Assembly (NCBI RefSeq): GCF_900103325.1
Contig: NZ_FMXM01000026.1
Coordinates: 1-64,000, forward strand
Source of the DNA: Mesorhizobium qingshengii
GTDB taxonomy: Bacteria > Pseudomonadota > Alphaproteobacteria > Rhizobiales > Rhizobiaceae
Reading direction: 5' to 3'
DNA: 64,000 bases
The first letter of the stretch is position 1. Every line of letters begins with the position of its first letter. The position numbers were made by a program, and so were the translations under genes. Under the pieces are notes generated by a model. That model saw nothing but the letters and a program-made list of their open reading frames with translations. It had not been told where the DNA came from and made no database searches. Positions 43,283 to 51,941 of this stretch are shown in pieces.

Positions 43283-44170
43283 ATGCGGTTGGTCTGGACG
43301 ATCGTGTTCGCGCTGGCGAGCGGCTTGGCTTTGGCGGCCTCGCCGGAGGACGACTATATCGCCGCGCGCGACAAGGCGATTGCCGCCATAGCGGCACTCA
43401 ACAGCGCGAATGCTCCGGTGGAAACGCTCGATGCCGCCGATGCCAAGGCGCGGGCCGATCTCGAAGGGCGCCTGTCCACCCTTCTCGGCCCCCTAGCGGT
43501 TGTGGATTTTCCGGCGACCGGCACCAGCAATCTCGAAAGCCTGAGCGACGCCGATGTCGGATACGGCATGCTCGACGGGCTGAGATACGCCAGGACTGAC
43601 GAGGGCCCGAGCCTCGTGGCAACGACGCGAGGGCTCCTCGATCGCTGGCTTCGATCCAGGGCCACCGAGACGGACGCGAATCTCAAACTGCCCACCGGCA
43701 TCGACGAGGCGCTGAAACTCGATGCCTTCTACACCCAGGCGATCAGCAGCGACGCCGCGTTCATGGGGACGCTCGACTTTCCGCTGAAGAAGCCCGAAGG
43801 CGCCGACATCGCCATTGCGCGGCTTGGCGGCTGGACGCAGGACGTGGGGCCGATCGGAGAACAGCAGGTCATCGTCACGCTCGTCAAGGGTAACAGCGTC
43901 ATGATCGCCTCGGCGCCCGCCGCGCAGCCCGTTCCGAAGATCGCGGCCTGCGAGGCCATATGGACCTCGGCCGACGCCGCTGCCCAGAAATTGGCCGCCC
44001 AGGCTTCCGAGCAAAAGGACGAAAAGGCATATGATGCCGCCAATACCGCCTGGGAAAAAGGTGACGGCGACTATCGCAAGTGCATGGGCGAGCACCTGCC
44101 GAGCGACCCGGTCTTCCCGGCGCTTCTCAGTCAGGCGCAGGAGCTTGCCGATCACATGGCCGGCAAGTAG
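43283..44170 (+). CDS. Exported protein, unknown function
   Basis: 295 residues. Signal peptide RLVWTIVFALASGLALAA, then SPEDDYIAARDKAIAAI. The mature protein is rich in Ala/Asp with LDAADAKARADLEGRLSTLL and a conserved-looking middle (GWTQDVGPIGEQQVIVTLVKG). Two late Cys (IAACEAIW, YRKCMGEHL) are probably paired. No family recognized. ATG 43283 has GGGAGG 8 nt upstream, 128 bp past the acyl-CoA synthetase, possibly the same transcript. Confidence 0.75.
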   Translation: MRLVWTIVFALASGLALAASPEDDYIAARDKAIAAIAALNSANAPVETLDAADAKARADLEGRLSTLLGPLAVVDFPATGTSNLESLSDADVGYGMLDGLRYARTDEGPSLVATTRGLLDRWLRSRATETDANLKLPTGIDEALKLDAFYTQAISSDAAFMGTLDFPLKKPEGADIAIARLGGWTQDVGPIGEQQVIVTLVKGNSVMIASAPAAQPVPKIAACEAIWTSADAAAQKLAAQASEQKDEKAYDAANTAWEKGDGDYRKCMGEHLPSDPVFPALLSQAQELADHMAGK

Positions 44171-44210
44171 GCGTCCCCTACGCGTGAACGCCGCGCTCGC
44201 CCCGGCGCTT

Positions 44211-44348
44211 CTAGTTCTTTGCGCCGGCCAGGGTCGTGAAGGCACTTTCGACGGTCTCGAAAGTCAGCTCGGGGCAGAGCGTGCCGGTCTCCGGGTTGGC
44301 CGTTTCAATCGCGGTCTCGCCGCGGATCCAGAACGCCGACGCGATCAT
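44211..44348 (-). CDS. Possible 45-residue protein after the tautomerase
   Basis: From ATG 44348: IASAFWIRGETAIETANPET then GTLCPELTFETVESAFTTLAGAKN. It lies 29 bp past the tautomerase stop in the same orientation, with no good ribosome site. It could be a real small gene or the end of a decayed one. Confidence 0.35.
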   Translation of the reverse strand: MIASAFWIRGETAIETANPETGTLCPELTFETVESAFTTLAGAKN

Positions 44349-44377
44349 CGGCTCAAGGTCGTCGGCCCCCTTATTCC

Positions 44378-44590
44378 CTATTCCTTGGCGCGATAGGCTT
44401 CCGGCACGACGAACACTTCGTCGGCACGGCCATAGCCGCCATCGGCGACTTCCTCCACCAGCACCATCGTGTAGGGTCGGACGCCTTCGCCGAAAAATTC
44501 GACGAACATCGCCGTCGTGCGATGGATGAGGTCTTCCTTCTGCGCCTTGGAGAGAGCCGCTTGCGGCATCTTGATGTTGGCGAATGGCAT
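44378..44590 (-). CDS. 4-oxalocrotonate tautomerase-family protein
   Basis: 70 residues, normal for the family. The catalytic N-terminal proline follows the start Met (MPFANIKMPQ). The helix ALSKAQKEDLIHRTTAMFVEF and the strand pair YTMVLVEEVADGGYG follow. Family members use Pro1 as base to isomerize enols or dehalogenate. It is the third gene of a − strand unit with two SDR genes, divergent from a LysR regulator, so it probably acts on a related carbonyl substrate. Confidence 0.9.
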   Translation of the reverse strand: MPFANIKMPQAALSKAQKEDLIHRTTAMFVEFFGEGVRPYTMVLVEEVADGGYGRADEVFVVPEAYRAKE

Positions 44591-44619
44591 GATCGTTTCC
44601 TTCTCCTTGAGGGTGGGTT

Positions 44620-45513
44620 TCAGGCCTTGGGATGGAGCAGGTCGGCAAGGCCGATCCGCTCCATGAGTTGCGCACGCACGCGGTCGGCGATGCCGTTGAC
44701 GATCGCGGCGCCATCGTCGGAGGGATCGATGTGCACGCGCAGCGGGCGCCTTCCGTGCGGCATGGCGACGAGGTCGACGATTGCCGTGGCGACGTCAGCC
44801 GGATCGGCATCCGCCGGCTCGAGCGAAGCCAGCCCCTTCAGCACCTGCTGATCGACATCGGCGTAGGGCCCGGACCAGTAGAGCGCGGCTCGCGCCGCAT
44901 CCGCGGGCGCGGCGGCATGATGAAAATGCTCCGTACCCTTGGTGAAGGCGCCCGGCACGACGATCGTCGTTTCGATGCCGAAGCGGGCAAGTTCCAGCGC
45001 ATAGCTCTGCGCCAGCGCATCCATGCCGGCCTTTGCCGCGAAATAGGCCGCGAGGAACGGCGGCGTGCCGCCACGTGTGCTGCTCGAGCCTACCCAGATC
45101 ATCTGCCCTCTGCCGAGGGAGCGCATATGCGGCAAGGCCGCACGGTTGACGCGCTGCGTGCCGACGACGTTGACGTCGTAGAGCTGCGCCAGCTGCTCGG
45201 GTTCGAAAGCCTCGGTTGGTCCAAACCCCATATGCCCGGCATTGTGGATGAGCACGTCGAGCCGGCCGGCCTCGCCGAGGATCAGCCGGACCGCCGCTTC
45301 GGCGGAAGCATCGGAAGTGACATCGAGCGCGAGGGGCTTGAGCGCCAGGCCCTCGTCGCGGCCGAATTTCTCCATCTCGGCCGCCGCCACGCCGCCGCGC
45401 GCCGCCGGGTCGCGCATCGAGGCGTAGACCGTGTGGCCGGCTCTCGCGAGTTCCCGGGCGGTCATCGCGCCGAAGCCGCTGGAAGCGCCTGTGATCAGGA
45501 TTGTCTGTTGCAT
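44620..45513 (-). CDS. Short-chain dehydrogenase/reductase
   Basis: 297 residues. Cofactor motif TGASSGFG at the N-terminus, HNAGHMGFG, and active-site S...YFAAK in WVGSSSTRGGTPPFLAAYFAAKAG. It has a C-terminal extension of about 45 residues beyond a minimal SDR. ATG 45513 is preferred: GAGGAG is 6 nt upstream and abuts the alternative ATG 45519. The upstream SDR stop lies in the ribosome site, so they are coupled. NADP(H) preference is suggested by an Arg after the second strand (SMRDP). Confidence 0.9.
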   Translation of the reverse strand: MQQTILITGASSGFGAMTARELARAGHTVYASMRDPAARGGVAAAEMEKFGRDEGLALKPLALDVTSDASAEAAVRLILGEAGRLDVLIHNAGHMGFGPTEAFEPEQLAQLYDVNVVGTQRVNRAALPHMRSLGRGQMIWVGSSSTRGGTPPFLAAYFAAKAGMDALAQSYALELARFGIETTIVVPGAFTKGTEHFHHAAAPADAARAALYWSGPYADVDQQVLKGLASLEPADADPADVATAIVDLVAMPHGRRPLRVHIDPSDDGAAIVNGIADRVRAQLMERIGLADLLHPKA

Positions 45514-45523
45514 GGTCATCTCC

Positions 45524-46264
45524 TCAGATCACGCCGCCATTGGCGCGGATGATCTGTCCATTGACCCAGAAGCTGTCCGGCCCGGCCAGGAACGAAACCA
45601 CCCCGGCGATATCGTCGGGCTGGCCGAGCCGGCCGAGCGGGATCATTTTGCCGATGGCCGCGACCTGCGCCTCGCTCTTGCCGTCCAGGAACAGCGCCGT
45701 CTCGATCGGCCCCGGCGCCACCGCGTTGACGGTGACACGGCGCGCGCCAAGCTCCTTGGCCAGGATATGGGTCATCGCCTCGACGCCCGCCTTGGTGGCG
45801 GCGTAGACGCCGTAGCCCGGCTGGTAGAGGCCGACGACGCTGCTCGAGAAATTGATGATACGGCCGCCGTCGCGAAGGCGCTTTGCGCCTTCCCGCATGC
45901 CACGGAACACGCCGCCAAGATTGATCGCGATCTGCGTGTCGAACGAAGCGTCGTCGGTCTGCGCGATCGGCGAAAGCTTCATGATGCCGGCATTGTTGAC
46001 GAGGATGTCGATGCCGCCGAAGGCCTTTTCGCCGGCGTCGAAAAGAGCGGCGATGCCGGCCGGATCGGCGATATCGGCCTGAACGGCGATCGCCTTGCCG
46101 CCGCCGGTTTCGATCGCACGCACAAGCTCTTCGGCCTCGGCGCGTCCCCGCGCATAGTTGACGACGAGGGCGACGCCGTCGCGGGCGAGCCGCTGCGCGA
46201 TGGCCGCGCCGATGCCCTTGGAGGCGCCGGTCACGATCGCGGTTCTGGTTTGGTCAGATGTCAT
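45524..46264 (-). CDS. Classical SDR oxidoreductase
   Basis: 246 residues. TGASKGIGAAIAQR (cofactor), NNAGI, the catalytic tetrad in FSSSVVGLYQPGYGVYAATKAG (S, YxxxK), PGPIET and a C-terminal GQIIRANGG typical of 3-oxoacyl-ACP-reductase-like enzymes. GGAGAG precedes ATG 46264. First gene of the unit transcribed away from the LysR gene and probably controlled by it. Confidence 0.93.
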   Translation of the reverse strand: MTSDQTRTAIVTGASKGIGAAIAQRLARDGVALVVNYARGRAEAEELVRAIETGGGKAIAVQADIADPAGIAALFDAGEKAFGGIDILVNNAGIMKLSPIAQTDDASFDTQIAINLGGVFRGMREGAKRLRDGGRIINFSSSVVGLYQPGYGVYAATKAGVEAMTHILAKELGARRVTVNAVAPGPIETALFLDGKSEAQVAAIGKMIPLGRLGQPDDIAGVVSFLAGPDSFWVNGQIIRANGGVI

Positions 46265-46290
46265 GGAAGTCTCTCCGTGTTGTTGGTGAC

Positions 46291-46349
46291 ACGGATATAG
46301 ACCAAGCCGTTTCCCGGATAATCAGCCGCCTATTGACATCACTATCCGT
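46291..46349. promoter_or_regulatory. Inverted ACGGATA/TATCCGT arms in the SDR-LysR intergenic region
   Basis: ACGGATA (46291-46297) and TATCCGT (46343-46349) are perfect inverse copies, with another CGGATA at 46315. They fill the 103-bp space between the divergent genes, where a LysR-type regulator would bind. Confidence 0.45.
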
Positions 46350-46367
46350 AAACTGCGAACAAATGGC

Positions 46368-47261
46368 ATGGATCGACTGGATGCGATGCGGCTCTTTGTT
46401 CGCGTTCTGGAGAGGCGCAGCTTCACCGCTGCCGCCGCCGATCTCGGCCTGCCGCGTTCGACCGCGACGGAAGCGATCAGGCGGCTCGAAGAGCATCTCG
46501 GCGCGCGGCTGCTGGAACGGACGACGCGGCAGGTGAATCCCACGCAGGACGGCGAGGCCTACTATCGCAGCTGCCTGTCGATCCTGGCCGAGATCGAGGA
46601 TGCCGAGGCCGCCTTCCGCAATGCCGAGCCGTTCGGCCTGCTGCGCATCGATGCCAGCACGCTGCTCACCCGCACTTTCCTGTTGCCGCGCCTGCCCGAA
46701 TTCCTCGCCCGCTATGTCAGGATCGACCTGCAGATCGGCCAGAGCGACAGGCTGGTCGATCTCGTGCGCGAGGGGGTGGATTGCGTGATACGCGTCGGCG
46801 AGCCGCCCGACAGCGGCATGATCATGCGGCGGCTGGCGATGATCCGCGAGATCACCTGCGCCAGCCCCGCCTATCTCGAACGGCACGGCACACCCACCTC
46901 CCCCAACGCGCTCGACGGGCACCAGGCGGTGGGTTTCGTCTCGTCGCGCACCGGCGAGACCCTTCCGTTCGAATTCACCGTCGGTGGCAAGACCCTTGAA
47001 GTCCGGCTGCCGGGCCGCGTCGCTGCGAACAATTCCGACACCGCCGCCGATCTGGCGCGGCTTGGGCTGGGCTTGATCCAGGCACCGCGCTATCGTTTCG
47101 AGAAGGAGCTTGCCGACGGGACGCTGGTCGAGGTGCTGGCCGACTACCCGCCCTCGCCGACGCCGCTGTCGGCGCTTTACCCGCAGAACAGGCAGCTCTC
47201 GCCGCGCCTTCGCGTCTTCCTCGACTGGGCGTCGCGCATCTTCGCGGAGGCGAACCTGTAG
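46368..47261 (+). CDS. LysR-family transcriptional regulator
   Basis: 297 residues. Winged helix at 1-60 (DRLDAMRLFVRVLERRSFTA; LPRSTATEAIRRLEEHLGAR; LLERTTRQVNPTQDGEAYY), then the substrate-binding domain (LRIDASTLLTRTFLLPRLPEF; DLVREGVDCVIRVGEPPDSG). Divergent from the SDR-SDR-tautomerase unit, the usual arrangement for a LysR gene and its target. The effector is unknown. Confidence 0.93.
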   Translation: MDRLDAMRLFVRVLERRSFTAAAADLGLPRSTATEAIRRLEEHLGARLLERTTRQVNPTQDGEAYYRSCLSILAEIEDAEAAFRNAEPFGLLRIDASTLLTRTFLLPRLPEFLARYVRIDLQIGQSDRLVDLVREGVDCVIRVGEPPDSGMIMRRLAMIREITCASPAYLERHGTPTSPNALDGHQAVGFVSSRTGETLPFEFTVGGKTLEVRLPGRVAANNSDTAADLARLGLGLIQAPRYRFEKELADGTLVEVLADYPPSPTPLSALYPQNRQLSPRLRVFLDWASRIFAEANL

Positions 47262-47387
47262 TCGGTCCATCAAGCCCCGGTTCAGCCTGCGATCCGAAAT
47301 CCGGCAGCCATGAGCCGATGCCGCAACTTACATCCAGCTTGGAAGTTTTAATTTAAGCGTTTTCTACTAAGCTGCGACCGGGGGCTG

Positions 47388-50048
47388 TTGTTCAGGAAAG
47401 GTATTCAGGTCGAATTGGCCATAACGGGATTCAATCTCGGCCGTGTCAAACAGGCCGTTTTCTCTTCCGCCAACTTGCCGGCGGCCATTGCTTTTGTTGT
47501 GCTTTTGGCTTGCGCCATCATTGCCGACCAGCAGAACAGCAGGGTCTCCGATCAACTGGCGCGCGCCGATGTGCTGGCCAAGGTCAACATCATCCGCGCC
47601 AAGCTCGAAGGCAACATAGGCGGCAATCTCCAGCTTGTTCAGGGCCTCGTCTCGACCATCGTTACAGAGCCCTACATGGGCCAGCAGAGATTTGCCTCGC
47701 TCGCGGCCAATCTGTTCCAGCAGAAATCGCAACTGCGCAACATCGCCGGCGCGCCCGACCTCGTCATCTCGCTGATGTACCCGATCAAGGGCAACGAGAA
47801 GGCGATCGGGCTCGACTATCGCAAGAACGAGGCGCAACGCATGGCGGCACTTCGGGCGCGCGACCAGCGCGTGCTGGTGTTTGCCGGCCCGGTCGACCTT
47901 GCGCAGGGCGGGCGCGGCTTCATCGGCCGCATTCCAGTCTTCGTGCCGACGGCGGGCGGCGGCGACCGCTTCTGGGGCATCGTCTCGGCGGTGGTCGATG
48001 TCGACCGGCTCTACGCGGCGAGCGGACTGACCGACCCGGATCTCGACATCGATGTCGCGCTCACGGGCAAGGATGCGCTGGGTGGCGGCGGCGAACGCTT
48101 CTTCGGCGGCGGCAATGTCGTCGCCGGAAATCCCGTTTCCGCCGATGTGCAGCTGTCTTCGGGCTCCTGGCAGATTTCGGCCATCCCCAAAGGCGGCTGG
48201 CCAACCGCCCCGAAGAACGAGTTGGCCTTGCGGGCGCTCATGCTGCTCGCTGGCGCGCTGGTGGTGCTGCCGATCATGGTGGCCGGGCGGCTGTTCGGAG
48301 AAAGGCAGAAAAACTACGCCGAGCTGAGACGCCTGTCCGGGCGTCTGGAGCTGGCGCTGGAAGCCTCGGGCATCGGCGTTTGGGAACACGACCTCGCCAC
48401 CCACAAAATGGTGTGGGATGACCGCGTCAACGAAATCTACGGCAAGCCAGCCGACGGCAAGCCGCGCGGCTATGATGACTGGGCGCAGGCGATCCATCCT
48501 GAAGACATCGGGCGGGCGCTGCGGGATTTCGATCTGGCCACCACGAAGAAAGGCCCCTACTCCTCACAATACCGGCTCCTGCGCCCCGACGGCACCGTCC
48601 GCCATGTGCGCACGCGCGCCAGCTTCTTCCAGGATATCGACGGCACGCCAAAGCTGATCGGCGCCGAATGGGACGTGACCAGCGACGTGCTGCTCAACGA
48701 GACCCTCATGCGCGAGCGCCAATTGACGGAATCGAAGAACGCCGAGCTCAATCTCGCCAAGGCGCATATCGAGTACGCGGCGCTGCACGATTCGCTGACC
48801 GGCCTGCCCAACCGCCGCTATCTCGACGAGCTGCTGGCCGAAACCAGCGAACCGGACCGCCGCACGGCGCTGCTGCATCTGGATCTGGACCGCTTCAAGC
48901 AGATCAACGACACGCTCGGTCACGCCGCGGGCGATGCCATGCTGGTGCATGCCTCCAAGGTCATCAAGGCCAATGCGGGCCGTAACGATTTCGTTGCGCG
49001 CATCGGCGGCGACGAGTTCGTCGTGGTGAGCCACGGGCTTGACGACGAACAGCTCGCGGCGCTCGCCGACCGCATCATCGAGGAGATGCGCCAGCCTGTC
49101 GACTATCGGGGCCATCCGTGCCGGTTCGGAGTGAGTATCGGCATTGCCGCCAACAGCGGCGTCGACGCCAGGCAGCTGCTCGTCAACACCGATCTGGCGC
49201 TTTACCGGGCGAAAGGCCGCGGCCGCAACCGCTACGAGTTCTTCAACGAAGAGCTGCAGAGCGAGATCATGCGGACCAAGCAGACCGCCGATGAGATCCT
49301 GGGCGGGCTGGAGCGCAACGAATTCATCGCTTACTACCAGCCGCAATTCGATGCCAGGACGCTCGAGATCGTCGGCGTCGAGGCGTTGTCGCGTTGGAAG
49401 CATCCGCGCCGCGGCATCCTGCCCCCCGACACCTATCTCAAGGTGGCCGAAGAGCTCAACGTGGTGGCGCTGATCGACCGCACGGTGCTCGAACAGGCGC
49501 TGGAGAATTTCGGGCGCTGGTCGCGCAGCCACCTCAACATCCCGCGCGTGTCGGTCAACGTCTCGGCCAGGCGCCTGGAGGACAAGGACTTGATCAGTGG
49601 CCTGCGCAAGCTCGGGATCAAGGCAGGAACCGTGTCGTTCGAGCTGGTGGAGTCCATCTTCCTCGACGAGAACGACGATCTGGTCACCTGGAACATCGAG
49701 CACATCAAGGAGCTCGGCATCGACATCGAGATCGATGATTTCGGCACCGGCCACGCCTCGATCGTCTCCCTGCTCAAGCTGCAGCCGCGCCGCCTCAAGA
49801 TCGACCGGCAACTGGTCACGCCCATCACCGGCTCGAGCGCGCAGCGGCACCTGGTGTCGTCGATCATCGAGATCGGCAAGTCACTCGGCATCGAAGTGGT
49901 TGCCGAGGGCGTCGAGACGATGGAGCACGCGCGCATCCTGAAAGAGCTTGGCTGCGATATCCTGCAGGGTTACTTCTTGGGCCGCCCGATGGAGGCCAAG
50001 GCCTTCAAGGCCTTCGCCCAGTCGCGCAAATGGCTGGTCGCGGGGTAA
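47388..50048 (+). CDS. Membrane CHASE-PAS-GGDEF-EAL cyclic-di-GMP protein
   Basis: 886 residues. TM1 about 28-47; periplasmic CHASE domain about 75-225 (IGLDYRKNEAQRMAA; VLVFAGPVDLAQGG); TM2 about 283-303; PAS about 315-440; GGDEF about 460-625 with intact ARIGGDEFVVVS; EAL about 640-880 with VEALSRWKHP, VSFELVE and IDDFGTGHASIVSLL. Both catalytic signatures are intact, so it may make or break c-di-GMP depending on the signal. The start is uncertain: TTG 47388 has GGGGG nearby, and a TTG at 47415 is also possible. Confidence 0.92.
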   Translation: MFRKGIQVELAITGFNLGRVKQAVFSSANLPAAIAFVVLLACAIIADQQNSRVSDQLARADVLAKVNIIRAKLEGNIGGNLQLVQGLVSTIVTEPYMGQQRFASLAANLFQQKSQLRNIAGAPDLVISLMYPIKGNEKAIGLDYRKNEAQRMAALRARDQRVLVFAGPVDLAQGGRGFIGRIPVFVPTAGGGDRFWGIVSAVVDVDRLYAASGLTDPDLDIDVALTGKDALGGGGERFFGGGNVVAGNPVSADVQLSSGSWQISAIPKGGWPTAPKNELALRALMLLAGALVVLPIMVAGRLFGERQKNYAELRRLSGRLELALEASGIGVWEHDLATHKMVWDDRVNEIYGKPADGKPRGYDDWAQAIHPEDIGRALRDFDLATTKKGPYSSQYRLLRPDGTVRHVRTRASFFQDIDGTPKLIGAEWDVTSDVLLNETLMRERQLTESKNAELNLAKAHIEYAALHDSLTGLPNRRYLDELLAETSEPDRRTALLHLDLDRFKQINDTLGHAAGDAMLVHASKVIKANAGRNDFVARIGGDEFVVVSHGLDDEQLAALADRIIEEMRQPVDYRGHPCRFGVSIGIAANSGVDARQLLVNTDLALYRAKGRGRNRYEFFNEELQSEIMRTKQTADEILGGLERNEFIAYYQPQFDARTLEIVGVEALSRWKHPRRGILPPDTYLKVAEELNVVALIDRTVLEQALENFGRWSRSHLNIPRVSVNVSARRLEDKDLISGLRKLGIKAGTVSFELVESIFLDENDDLVTWNIEHIKELGIDIEIDDFGTGHASIVSLLKLQPRRLKIDRQLVTPITGSSAQRHLVSSIIEIGKSLGIEVVAEGVETMEHARILKELGCDILQGYFLGRPMEAKAFKAFAQSRKWLVAG

Positions 50049-50159
50049 GAGGTACCTGCAACCCCGGGACCCCCGCCGTATCGTCACGAAAGCCCGCGCC
50101 TTCGCGCCATTTGCGGTTATGGTGGATGCTCGACAGTCGCCGCGATTGAGGTTCCCAAC

Positions 50160-51059
50160 ATGGACAGACTGGCATGCGACCGGATGCTGGTTGCGGTCAT
50201 CGAGCGCCGGAGCCTGTCCGCCGCGGCGCAAAAACTCGGTGTGAGTTCGGGCCAAGCGTCCAAGCTGGTTTCCCGGCTCGAGGAAGAACTGGGCGTGCAG
50301 CTGCTTCATCGCACGACCCGCTCCGTCTCTCCCACGGAGGCCGGGCGCGCCTATTTCGAGCGGATCAAGAGCCTGCTCGAGGAGATGGACGAGCTGGATT
50401 CCACCATCCGCAGCGCGTCGGGGGCACCGCGTGGGCGACTGGTCATGTCCGTGCCGATTACCTTCGGCACCCAGGTCCTTGCACCGCTTTTGGCCGAGTT
50501 CGCGCGCGCGCATCCGCTGATCGAGCTCGACGTGTCGTTCTCCGACCGCGTGGTCAATCTGGTGGAAGAAGGTTTCGACCTCGCCCTGCGTATCGGCACC
50601 TTGCGCGACAGCACCCTTATTGCGCGAAAGCTCTGTCCGATCCGGCTGGTGACGACGGCGGCGCCATCCTATCTGCACGCATTCGGCGCTCCGGATCGTC
50701 CCCGGGACGTGACCGGCCACGCCTGCATCCTCGACACCAACTTCGCCGACGGGGCCAGCTGGCGTTTTGCCCGCGGCTTGACGGTGCCGATCCGTGGCCG
50801 GCTGCGCTTCTCCAACGCCGAGGCCTGCGCGGCCGCGGCGGCGATCGGCCTGGTTCTGGTGCAGGGTCCCAGCTTCGTCGCCGGCGAGCGTATCCGGACC
50901 GGCCAGCTCGTTCCGGTGCTGGCCGACCACGAGGCCGACCCGATGGCTCTTTGGGCCGTCTACACCACCGGCCGGCACCTGGCGGCCAAGGTGCGGGTGA
51001 TGGTGGATTTCCTCGTCTCGCATTTCCAGGACAGCCCGCCTTGGGACCAGGGCTGGTAG
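50160..51059 (+). CDS. LysR-family transcriptional regulator
   Basis: 299 residues. HTH at 1-60 (DRLACDRMLVAVIERRSLSA; SSGQASKLVSRLEEELGVQL; LHRTTRSVSPTEAGRAYF), then a ligand domain (GRLVMSVPITFGTQVLAPLL; DLALRIGTLRDSTLIARKL). Same orientation as the following reductase, 109 bp away. It may control that gene and the glutathionyl-hydroquinone reductase. Effector unknown. Confidence 0.92.
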   Translation: MDRLACDRMLVAVIERRSLSAAAQKLGVSSGQASKLVSRLEEELGVQLLHRTTRSVSPTEAGRAYFERIKSLLEEMDELDSTIRSASGAPRGRLVMSVPITFGTQVLAPLLAEFARAHPLIELDVSFSDRVVNLVEEGFDLALRIGTLRDSTLIARKLCPIRLVTTAAPSYLHAFGAPDRPRDVTGHACILDTNFADGASWRFARGLTVPIRGRLRFSNAEACAAAAAIGLVLVQGPSFVAGERIRTGQLVPVLADHEADPMALWAVYTTGRHLAAKVRVMVDFLVSHFQDSPPWDQGW

Positions 51060-51168
51060 ACTTTCCGATTTGGAAGAAATCTTCTGCGATTTCACCAGAT
51101 AGTGGTCGATTCGGAACAGGTCCATATTCCCGTCATCGCCGCAGGGCAAGCTGACAGGAGCACAGGAC

Positions 51169-51792
51169 ATGACACTCGCAATCATCGGTACCGGCAATAT
51201 GGCCAAAGGCCTCGCCACAGTATTTTCGGGCAACGCCATCGTCTTCGGTTCGCGCCACCCGTCGGAGGCAGCCTCGGTCGCCAGCGGCTTCGGCGTCAGC
51301 GTCTCCGCGGCCTCGATCCCCGACGCCGTCGCCAAGGCCGACATTGTCTTTCTCGCCGTGCCCTATGATGCCGCGGCCGCGGTGGTGAAAGCCGCTGGAG
51401 GCCTGGCGGGCAAGATCGTCGTCGACCTGACCAATCCCATGAAGGCCGACTTTTCCGGCCTGGCCATCGGCTTTTCGACCAGCGCCGCTGAAGAAATCGC
51501 GCGGCTTGCCCCGCAGGCCAAGGTAGTGAAGGGCTTCAACACCTTGTTTGCGTCGGTGCTGCAGAATGGCGGCAAGGTCGCCGGCACCCCTGCAGCGGTG
51601 CTGCTCGCCGGCGACGACGCGGGCGCCGTCGCCCAGGTCGAGGCGCTGGTGAAAGCAGCCGGCCTCAAGGCCATCGTCGCCGGCCCCTTGGCCGCGTCGC
51701 GCAACATCGAGGCCGTGGCCGCCCTCAACATCGGCCTCGGCTATGGCCAGGGAAAGGGCACCGATATCGCTCCGACCTGGGTCGGCATCTGA
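51169..51792 (+). CDS. NAD(P)-binding F420-reductase-like oxidoreductase
   Basis: 207 residues. N-terminal Rossmann motif AIIGTGNMAKGLA, FGSRHP (phosphate-binding region suggesting NADPH), VFLAVPYDA, VVDLTNPM and KVVKGFNTL. The same pattern occurs in NADPH-dependent F420 reductases and in eukaryotic STEAP-like ferric reductases. Mesorhizobia are not known for F420, so a flavin or other acceptor is more likely. Ends in a hairpin (51810-51830). Confidence 0.85.
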   Translation: MTLAIIGTGNMAKGLATVFSGNAIVFGSRHPSEAASVASGFGVSVSAASIPDAVAKADIVFLAVPYDAAAAVVKAAGGLAGKIVVDLTNPMKADFSGLAIGFSTSAAEEIARLAPQAKVVKGFNTLFASVLQNGGKVAGTPAAVLLAGDDAGAVAQVEALVKAAGLKAIVAGPLAASRNIEAVAALNIGLGYGQGKGTDIAPTWVGI

Positions 51793-51809
51793 CTTGAGCA
51801 TTCATCGCT

Positions 51810-51830
51810 CTCCGGCCTCGGTGGCCGGAG
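51810..51830 (+). terminator. Hairpin after the reductase gene
   Basis: CTCCGGCC and GGCCGGAG pair around a 5-nt loop, 17 bp past the stop codon. No U-run; probable transcript end. Confidence 0.45.
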
Positions 51831-51856
51831 CGCGCCATCGAAGAACAAAATAGCAA

Positions 51857-51900
51857 GCCGCGACGCGCCACTTGATATCGGTCAAGTGGTGCGTCGCGGC
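51857..51900. promoter_or_regulatory. Long hairpin in the leader of the hydroquinone reductase gene
   Basis: A 19-bp stem (GCCGCGACGCGCCACTTGA against TCAAGTGGTGCGTCGCGGC, one G-T pair) with loop TATCGG, 41 bp before the start codon. Could be an operator dyad or an mRNA leader structure. Confidence 0.5.
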
Positions 51901-51941
51901 ACCTGTGGACAATCCCCGGCGATTGGTGAAGGACGAAGACG

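Noticed and set aside
44349..44810. 199-codon − strand frame through the tautomerase region
   Set aside because: It overlaps the clear tautomerase and SDR genes in another frame; only its last 45 codons are free and are listed at low confidence.
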